In this document: positions 54,195-61,110 of the stretch, one piece after another
Position numbering within the stretch: position 1 is the first letter of the stretch
Layout of the letters: each line of letters opens with the position of its first letter
NCBI GenBank assembly: GCA_964464625.1
Contig: CAYXKD010000005.1
Coordinates: 1-64,000 of the forward strand
Length of the DNA: 64,000 nt
Reading direction: 5' to 3'
DNA from: JAAZIN01 sp964464625
GTDB taxonomy: Bacteria; Bacillota; Dethiobacteria; DTU022
Translations under genes and position numbers: made by a program
The notes under the pieces: generated by a model
The model's database searches: none
What the model was told of the DNA's origin: nothing
Seen by the model: only the letters and a program-made list of their open reading frames with translations

Positions 54195-57043
54195 TACCGC
54201 TTCCCCCCTTCTTTCAAAAGACTGACTGCCGAAATAAAAGAAACTACAATAATCAAGGCTGCCAGTACATACGGCGATATCAGCAGTACAGTGCTGCTAC
54301 ACAGATGAGGTATTACATTCTCTCCCTCCAAGAACAACAACACCATCAGGGACATAACCACTATAAATATCCCCAAAATGACCAGTATCACCGGATCAGC
54401 TACATCATCAAAACTTTTTAATTTTTTGGGCCGATATACCTCCCGTATTTTTTCATCCACCTGATTGCCAAGTAAGTTGTCAATAGCAACGCCGATTGCT
54501 TTTTTGATTGGTAAGTCGAGGTTTTTAAATTCTGCCCGCACATCAGTTTTTTCAAAATATCTGTTGCTTATTTTTTGCTTGATCTCCTTCGATCTGGTGA
54601 TGGAGTTACGTATTAACTTATCAGTATCAAAATCAAATCGGTTTTTATAATGATCGGCGACAATTTCTGCAAACTGAAGCAGCAATTCCAGCACCCCGGC
54701 TTCTTCCGCCCCGGCATTTTTTTTGCTTCGTCGTAACGCCAGATAGAGATCAAGATCAATACTGCCGGAATCGCCTTCTGCCACTGCCAGTGCAAAGGAC
54801 CACTTCACCGAAGCGTTGGCGGTTTCGTTGTGCCAGTAATGCATACGCCTGATGATGGGTAAGGGTGGCTTAGGGTAAGCTTTTTCACCCAACCCGTCAA
54901 AATATAGATATTCGTCTTTCTCTGCGGCACTTTGGTCAACCTTCTTTATGTCCTCAAGTATTTTATTGAGCGGATCAACATCCCTATATAGCTCTGCTGC
55001 CATCTGTATATATTCGGTTGACAGTCCCTCCGCCAAGCTAACAATATTCTCCTCATTCAATGCAATTTGCCTTCGTATATATTCCAACACTTCTTTTTCA
55101 ACAGGTTTCACTTTGCTCAACCGTTCATGCCATTTTTCCAAGTATCCCCAGGTTTGATCTGAATCGAGCGGAAAAGCAGCAGTATTCCATTTCGAGATGA
55201 AATTATTTTTGTAATACTCAGCTACTTCTCTGTTAACATCTGCCGAGGACTCGGCCAATTCAGCAAGGACCTGGTTTTGTCTTTCAAGCTTATCCAGACA
55301 TTTTTTCCTATCCGGTATTCTTCTGTAGTAAAGACGCCAAAGTTCCCTTCGATGTTCTGCTTCCAGGTTTATAACCCGGTTAACTGTTCTTAACCAGTGT
55401 TCTATGGTTGGAGTATACGATAATTCTTCTACATGAAATTTCTCCAGGTTATAAAAACGCTCCGCAACAATTGCATTGATTTCGGTTATATCGTTTATTT
55501 GGAAAAAGGTATCAGGAAATGCCGATACCCCTTTTATATTCTTTATATTTGAACTTAACAGCTTGTACTCCGATAAACATCCTTCTGCCGTCACCCGATC
55601 ACTTTGCAGAACAACTTTACGCAAATTTTGGCAACGTCCTATAAATGATTCCAAGGCGATTTTCGCGCATTCTTTGTCTTTGTTGTCAAGGCACAACTCC
55701 AATTTTCTTAAAGCATTCTCCCCTTCTTCGCCCACATTTTCAACATCAGACCCCAAAACAACAGATCTGTAATATTTCAATACAATGGCCAATTTCCCCC
55801 AACACTTTTTCTGTTTAAACACACCAAACAATTCTTGAACCAATTTTCGGGCGTCCGTCGATCCATTCTTTGCTAAAAGGCATGCTGCCTGGACTATTTC
55901 ATTTTCAAAATCTGCTGTTTCTATCCGCTCACGCAATCTATTGATTATGGTCTTGAGAGTACTGCTGATAAACGCATACTTTCCAAAGTTCCTGGGAAAG
56001 GATTCTGCTACCAGCAGCAAACATTCCTTCGCTAGATCATAATTGTCAATATCTCTATTTTGCCAAAGATAAAAGATATTTGCGACAACAATAAAAGGCA
56101 TTTTGTCGAGTACGCCGGAAAACGACGATTCAAGGAAGTCCTCATAACTAATAAGCCTGCCGTGTTTGTCAATATTTTCCCAGATCCATCTGGCAAACAT
56201 CGACTCCGTCGTTGAAAAAGACGGTGCAGCGATATTTGCGTGTCTTCCAGCTCCAGTAAAATCGATCACCGGAAATCCTGATTCAGATACCGGGGATTCA
56301 TCGTAGTAACAGAGCAAATGGATGCCGTTCACGGCAGTGCTTCCACTGCCATCCATCATCCCGGTCCACCTGGAGGCAGCTGCAAACTTGCGCTTCATAA
56401 ACAGAGGCAGGAGTGACAGTGTGGCCAGAATAAACTTTTCACCATCCCAATCCTTCCGAAGAATGACCGCTATTCGCGCATTACCTCTAAAACAGATCGC
56501 CCTACCCAAACTGATATAGTATTTTAGAAATAGCTCATCATCCAGACCGAACACGGTTTTCCACTTATTTTGGTCAAAAGGAAACGGGCTGTTGTATTCT
56601 TTGCTGTGGTCATAATATCTGGATGATTCCGTTGGCCCATCAACACCGGCACGTCTTCTGAAACTTTGGTAGGGCTCTGCAGACTTGATATCACACGCCC
56701 CGGCCGGGTTATAAAGGAAGTCCTCATTATCGTTACCCCGAAAAATCAAGCTGTATGTATATGGAACGGTGCCGCGTCCGGTGATCTCGTCAGTAACAAA
56801 CCAGCTGCGGCTCACCACGGTTGAATCCGGCAAGATGTGGTATATACGCAGAAGAGACTGATCGGTATTTCTCGGCGCGAGCGATTCAGGAACAGACGCG
56901 CACATCTGGTTCAAATTAAATACGATCTCTTCGGTATTGCTACCGAAAAGACCCCCGGTCAGCTCAACCGTATATGTACCGGGATTTCTAATATTTGAGC
57001 CATATTTAAACCATGAACTGGTATAGATATGATGACCCCTCAT
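54191..57043 (-). CDS. GAP1-like GTPase-associated membrane protein
   Basis: A 950-residue protein. The N-terminal 130 residues (TYTVELTGGLFGSNTEEIVF, SLLRIYHILPDSTVVSRSWF, GTVPYTYSLIF) resemble the GAP1 N-terminal domain described in bacterial GTPase-centred conflict systems. A long helical middle (about 350-850) has no recognised domain. Two C-terminal spans (about 873-895 and 910-935) anchor it. It overlaps both neighbours by four bases; the upstream neighbour is the GTPase with which GAP1 proteins are typically paired. Function as a scaffold or effector for the GTPase is inferred. Confidence 0.72.
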   Translation of the reverse strand: MRGHHIYTSSWFKYGSNIRNPGTYTVELTGGLFGSNTEEIVFNLNQMCASVPESLAPRNTDQSLLRIYHILPDSTVVSRSWFVTDEITGRGTVPYTYSLIFRGNDNEDFLYNPAGACDIKSAEPYQSFRRRAGVDGPTESSRYYDHSKEYNSPFPFDQNKWKTVFGLDDELFLKYYISLGRAICFRGNARIAVILRKDWDGEKFILATLSLLPLFMKRKFAAASRWTGMMDGSGSTAVNGIHLLCYYDESPVSESGFPVIDFTGAGRHANIAAPSFSTTESMFARWIWENIDKHGRLISYEDFLESSFSGVLDKMPFIVVANIFYLWQNRDIDNYDLAKECLLLVAESFPRNFGKYAFISSTLKTIINRLRERIETADFENEIVQAACLLAKNGSTDARKLVQELFGVFKQKKCWGKLAIVLKYYRSVVLGSDVENVGEEGENALRKLELCLDNKDKECAKIALESFIGRCQNLRKVVLQSDRVTAEGCLSEYKLLSSNIKNIKGVSAFPDTFFQINDITEINAIVAERFYNLEKFHVEELSYTPTIEHWLRTVNRVINLEAEHRRELWRLYYRRIPDRKKCLDKLERQNQVLAELAESSADVNREVAEYYKNNFISKWNTAAFPLDSDQTWGYLEKWHERLSKVKPVEKEVLEYIRRQIALNEENIVSLAEGLSTEYIQMAAELYRDVDPLNKILEDIKKVDQSAAEKDEYLYFDGLGEKAYPKPPLPIIRRMHYWHNETANASVKWSFALAVAEGDSGSIDLDLYLALRRSKKNAGAEEAGVLELLLQFAEIVADHYKNRFDFDTDKLIRNSITRSKEIKQKISNRYFEKTDVRAEFKNLDLPIKKAIGVAIDNLLGNQVDEKIREVYRPKKLKSFDDVADPVILVILGIFIVVMSLMVLLFLEGENVIPHLCSSTVLLISPYVLAALIIVVSFISAVSLLKEGGKRY

Positions 57044-58623
57044 TGATCTCGCCTTTCATTTGTTTTGCATTGTCCATCTACAGGGATGCAGCTCCATGAG
57101 GTGCAATATTTTTCACCCCATTCATTGAGCGCCTGGTTGTTCATATACCTGCGCGCTTGCCTTTCATCAGGTGTTTCCTCCGTTCTGGGGCGCATATTGG
57201 TTCGATCGTAAGGGGGGATTATATTCAATTTCATCAATAACCTCAACATGGGATCGGTGACCCTCCACGGGCTGATTGCATTTGGCGTGAGAACCTTTTC
57301 GTTGGCGTCATCTATTAGGGGGGCTCTCTTCCCCAATGCTGAAATCATTGTATAGAAAGCATCGCCAAATTGGGTATTGATAAAGCTGGGAACATTCCGT
57401 GACAATTTGTTTAGAAGTTGTAATACACCTGAATTAACATCCTCAAAATACGATCTGTCAAAACTCCCAACCCTTTGTTCTATTTCATCATTTAGCCCCG
57501 CTGCCAGAACGGGGTTCGCCGGGGGCACCCCCTTATTTCTCCAATTCTGAATGTTATCCCGCACAAAAAACTTATCTCCCTTTGTCAGGATAACGGCAGT
57601 AGGTTGTGATATGTTATTCCCGTTCATGTTGGGGATCACACTTCCCACAATCACTTCCCTCAGGCGATTTATATAATCCCTTTGATCTTCTTCCCCCATA
57701 CCAAATATGCTTTCCTCAAAGGTCATCGGATCAAGCACCAGCACAAACCCATCAAATTTGGGAAATTGATAAGCAATACGTCTGATTTCTTTCGACGCAA
57801 CATCTGTCAAATATTCCCCTGGAATATCCCTAAAATAAAGCAATGCCTTATTCCTGGCGTTTGTCTTAAACTGCAAAGTAACATCTATCACCAGCGGCTC
57901 GTTTGTCATATCAACGGTGGATCTGGGCAATGTCCCTTCAGTAAACAACTCGCGCTCCATTTGTGAAATCGACATCTGGGTGCTGCCGTCGGATAATGTT
58001 TCCAGATTCAAAGTCGCCGATGGCGGTAACCTGTATCCACCTTTCTCTCTTAGGGTGTGGAACAACGAAATTAGAAACATCGTTTTTCCGGATTGACGTG
58101 AACCCATCAACAAGATGACATAACTGGGCACGCTTCCGGAGCTAGGGCTGAGCTTCTTGGGTTGTCCCGCATCACAGTCACAGTACCTTTCGGTCATCAG
58201 TTTCTCTACCATATTCCCATCCTCGTAAGCTGTCACTGTGATCCGCATCAGCAAATCACCATCATAATCTGTACCGGTCAGTGCCGGTAGAGCATTAACC
58301 GATTTGTAGTCTGCTTTGACATCCTCCTCACCAAATATATCCTGTAACTCCTTAAGCGTATAGAAACCCTCGACAGGCAACCGGCCTCTTTTATCTATAT
58401 CCGATGGTGAAATAGCTTGTCTCTCATTTTCGTCTTCATCCCAGTCACCACCGCCTGTGGCAAAACTATCAAAGGATTCATTTGGCTCAACATCCATTTT
58501 TTTTGTTTCGGCCATTTTCGATTTTCTGGTAGAAACAACCATGGCATCACGAAGGTTAAACAATATAGATTCATTTGTATGTGTCTTAAGGCAATAAGGA
58601 CACTTGATCGGATAATAAGCCAT
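57040..58623 (-). CDS. P-loop GTPase with split zinc knuckle (double-GTPase-system type)
   Basis: A 527-residue protein. CPYC near the N-terminus (8-11) and CDC (148-150) just before the GTPase could fold into one zinc ribbon interrupted by about 135 residues. The GTPase shows G1 GSRQSGKT (174-181), G3 FRDIPGE (266-269 DIPG) and G4 LTKGD (347-350), with a long insert between G1 and G3. This resembles the TRAFAC-like GTPases that pair with GAP1 proteins. The ATG at 58623 lies one base after the previous stop; a longer frame to 58731 would overlap that gene and lacks support. The ATGA overlap with GAP1 supports a joint complex. Confidence 0.8.
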   Translation of the reverse strand: MAYYPIKCPYCLKTHTNESILFNLRDAMVVSTRKSKMAETKKMDVEPNESFDSFATGGGDWDEDENERQAISPSDIDKRGRLPVEGFYTLKELQDIFGEEDVKADYKSVNALPALTGTDYDGDLLMRITVTAYEDGNMVEKLMTERYCDCDAGQPKKLSPSSGSVPSYVILLMGSRQSGKTMFLISLFHTLREKGGYRLPPSATLNLETLSDGSTQMSISQMERELFTEGTLPRSTVDMTNEPLVIDVTLQFKTNARNKALLYFRDIPGEYLTDVASKEIRRIAYQFPKFDGFVLVLDPMTFEESIFGMGEEDQRDYINRLREVIVGSVIPNMNGNNISQPTAVILTKGDKFFVRDNIQNWRNKGVPPANPVLAAGLNDEIEQRVGSFDRSYFEDVNSGVLQLLNKLSRNVPSFINTQFGDAFYTMISALGKRAPLIDDANEKVLTPNAISPWRVTDPMLRLLMKLNIIPPYDRTNMRPRTEETPDERQARRYMNNQALNEWGEKYCTSWSCIPVDGQCKTNERRDQ

Positions 58624-58624
58624 T

Positions 58625-59278
58625 TTAGTACCTACCTTTATTAAACAACCGGACCAAGATACTCCGCCAGAATGATATCTTCCCCTGCCTGATCGAAACA
58701 TCGGAGGTCGTTCCGGCAACCACTTTAACAAGCGGATCCGCCGTGTCGATCAAAACAATCGGTGGGTACCTGGTTATTCCACAATTGATTTTCCCCGGAA
58801 ATTCAACGGTGATCTCGCTACCGTTGAAATTATAAGAATACCCCAGTATTCCGGGGTCAATGTCCGCTGATGACTGTAAAATAATACTGGTCACCATCAA
58901 TCCCCCTCCACAGGGTTTGTTCTTTAACCGATAGACCACACTCGCTGTTCCAACTATAACGCTGACAAAGCATTCACTCACTTCACTTAAAAGATGAATG
59001 TCCGGTAGCGACTCGTTATGATCAGCAAGATAAACACAGAATACAACTTTTTTGACATCATTGCCGGATATGTCCCCATATTTAAAGGAATAACCGTAGC
59101 TGCATTCTCTCAGATATTTTGCAATATGCCTGTTTAAATCCAGTTCCATCGGTTTCGTATGGGACTTGACGGCATATATGTGCACCGTCTCGGGAGCCTC
59201 GGCGGGATACTTCCAGGTCATCTGAACATGTCCGTTTTGGCAAACAGCCTTCAAATCATGTAATGCAACGGGCTTCAT
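58625..59278 (-). CDS. Predicted beta-sandwich protein of the operon
   Basis: A 217-residue protein rich in beta strands. The first about 90 residues (LHDLKAVCQNGHVQMTWKYP, then PETVHIYAVKSH) look like a fibronectin type III-like unit, and a second strand-rich half follows. A cluster of basic residues ends the protein (SILVRLFNKGRY). No family was recognised. It overlaps its upstream neighbour by four bases (ATGA) and is one base from the GTPase gene, so it is probably a subunit or adaptor. Confidence 0.65.
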   Translation of the reverse strand: MKPVALHDLKAVCQNGHVQMTWKYPAEAPETVHIYAVKSHTKPMELDLNRHIAKYLRECSYGYSFKYGDISGNDVKKVVFCVYLADHNESLPDIHLLSEVSECFVSVIVGTASVVYRLKNKPCGGGLMVTSIILQSSADIDPGILGYSYNFNGSEITVEFPGKINCGITRYPPIVLIDTADPLVKVVAGTTSDVSIRQGKISFWRSILVRLFNKGRY

Positions 59279-61110
59279 CCCATCCTCCCGCCAATCCTCG
59301 AAATTTCCTGGCGACTGAATCCGTTCGAAATTCGCAACACTCCAAAGCGTTCATTTGACTCAAGAGGTAGCAACATGCTTTTTGTACTAATAAATTCGTG
59401 ATGTTTCTCCCAAACATCATACAGTTTGTTCTCCTTGCTGCCCCACACATACGAATATGATTCATGCCCAATGCCCCGGTTAATGGGAAATTTCAGTGCC
59501 TTTCTGATTGTAGACAAGCACGCTTTGGCTTCATCGCTGTCTACAGCAGAACAGGTTTCCGACACCAGTTTCATATATGCGTTAGCGCCCAAGCCGCCCG
59601 ATAGCTCCTTTGATATCTGATACAACCTTTCAAAGAGTTCGCTCAACTCGTGATTGAATTCTTCTTCATTCGAGGATAAGGCCAGAGCACAGACAGATTT
59701 TACATAACTGTTTACTATATCCGGATCTCTGGATCTCTTTTCGAGCCACACTTCATCCGGATCGTTCAACAAAGGCAATGTAACGTCCAATGCCAAATAT
59801 TTTTGTTTTACCTGATGCATCTCGGAAACACTTTCATCAAGTCTGTCCCTTGCTTTTCCATATTGATCAGGGAGATCCGTAAATTCCGGACTGCGGAAAA
59901 AATCGATGAGCAGATTTTTCCCCAGGTTGATCAACTCATGCTTTAGCCTGAGGGCGCATTTCTCGTAATGTCCAATTGTTTCATCATTTCTTTTGGCCAG
60001 GGGTGGATAATTGGGTAAATCTAAAATACTGATCCCCGATACCTGAACTGGGCAATACTCCTTTATCCCCTCATCGTTGTAGATCAGGCTTTTAAGGTCA
60101 TCCAATCCCTTGCCTGCTTTTATATATGAATGCAAGAACTGCGAGGCGATATCAGCAAATGTTTTCTTTTTTGTCGATCCCGAAAGGGTAACCGACAGGT
60201 AGTATTTATTTGCAAATTCCTTGAGCCGCTTATCAAAATCCTTGCCCGGCATCACGCTAAAAAGCGGCACAAGAGATATTGATTTACCCTCATGTGGCAT
60301 TTTATGATAAAGGCCTTTCAGAATCTGCAGCATGAATTCCATATTCACATCTTCTGTCGATGGGACCACAGAACTAAAGCGTTCCATCAACCCGGTCATT
60401 CGTTCCAGGATACGGCTGACCACAGGATTTTCAATAAATGCTGTTTGTGCCGTATAAAACAATTTTTGGGGTGTTTCGTTCCGGTACGCAATGTGCATGC
60501 CGATGTCTTCCCGGGTAACCTGGACAACGTTCAAAAATGAAACAAACAGTAAAGTAGTAAGCAGCTTCTCTTCCGCCACACCCATATTATCTTCATCTTT
60601 ATTGGTCAAAACACAGCAGCGGCAGCTGCTGTGGGTTCCCAGCTCCTGAATGGTTTCTGCAACCGCATCAAGCCAGGCGGAAGCGTTTGCGGATAATGTG
60701 TTCAAAAGCAGAAAAGGTTTCCATTCAACGCGGATTGTTCTTCCCTGCAGGTAACCGTTCACGCTTCGCACTATCTCCGAATAATGATCGACCATTGCGT
60801 TTTCTGATATGATCACGGGGCAGATGTGTATTTCATTCAAATCCTTTACTTTGATATGCCCGTTGGAAGCCCTCTCAACCTCGTTTTCCAGAGCTTTCAA
60901 AACATCATTTTTTTCTTCAACTTTGACCAGGGCATAGGCCTGACGATCAGAAATTACTTTGTTGGCCCGGGTTGACAGCAGATTTTTCTGCTCATCCTTA
61001 CAGCCGAAAAGCAGGAAAATCACAAAATGAGTCGTTGCCAAATAGCTGTCGTCGTTGAATGTTCTAACATTCTCCAACTCGGCAATGATCTGGGCCAGTT
61101 TCAGGTTCAT
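59275..61110 (-). CDS. Large operon protein of unknown function
   Basis: A 611-residue mainly cytoplasmic protein with no signal peptide or clear span and no recognised domain. Strand/helix alternation in the first 240 residues (YLATTHFVIFLLFGC, HICPVIISE, SCRCCVLTN) could be a Rossmann-like or tubulin-related fold, but no GTP signature is present. The C-terminal third is helical. The ATG at 61110 overlaps the tubulin-like stop as ATGA; a GTG at 61119 is possible. Being directly downstream of a tubulin-like gene, it may be its partner. Confidence 0.65.
   Translation of the reverse strand: MNLKLAQIIAELENVRTFNDDSYLATTHFVIFLLFGCKDEQKNLLSTRANKVISDRQAYALVKVEEKNDVLKALENEVERASNGHIKVKDLNEIHICPVIISENAMVDHYSEIVRSVNGYLQGRTIRVEWKPFLLLNTLSANASAWLDAVAETIQELGTHSSCRCCVLTNKDEDNMGVAEEKLLTTLLFVSFLNVVQVTREDIGMHIAYRNETPQKLFYTAQTAFIENPVVSRILERMTGLMERFSSVVPSTEDVNMEFMLQILKGLYHKMPHEGKSISLVPLFSVMPGKDFDKRLKEFANKYYLSVTLSGSTKKKTFADIASQFLHSYIKAGKGLDDLKSLIYNDEGIKEYCPVQVSGISILDLPNYPPLAKRNDETIGHYEKCALRLKHELINLGKNLLIDFFRSPEFTDLPDQYGKARDRLDESVSEMHQVKQKYLALDVTLPLLNDPDEVWLEKRSRDPDIVNSYVKSVCALALSSNEEEFNHELSELFERLYQISKELSGGLGANAYMKLVSETCSAVDSDEAKACLSTIRKALKFPINRGIGHESYSYVWGSKENKLYDVWEKHHEFISTKSMLLPLESNERFGVLRISNGFSRQEISRIGGRMG

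Noticed and set aside
58624..58731. Longer N-terminus for the P-loop GTPase
   Set aside because: It would overlap the preceding gene by over 100 bases; the ATG at 58623 begins just before the zinc CPYC motif and fits the tight operon spacing.
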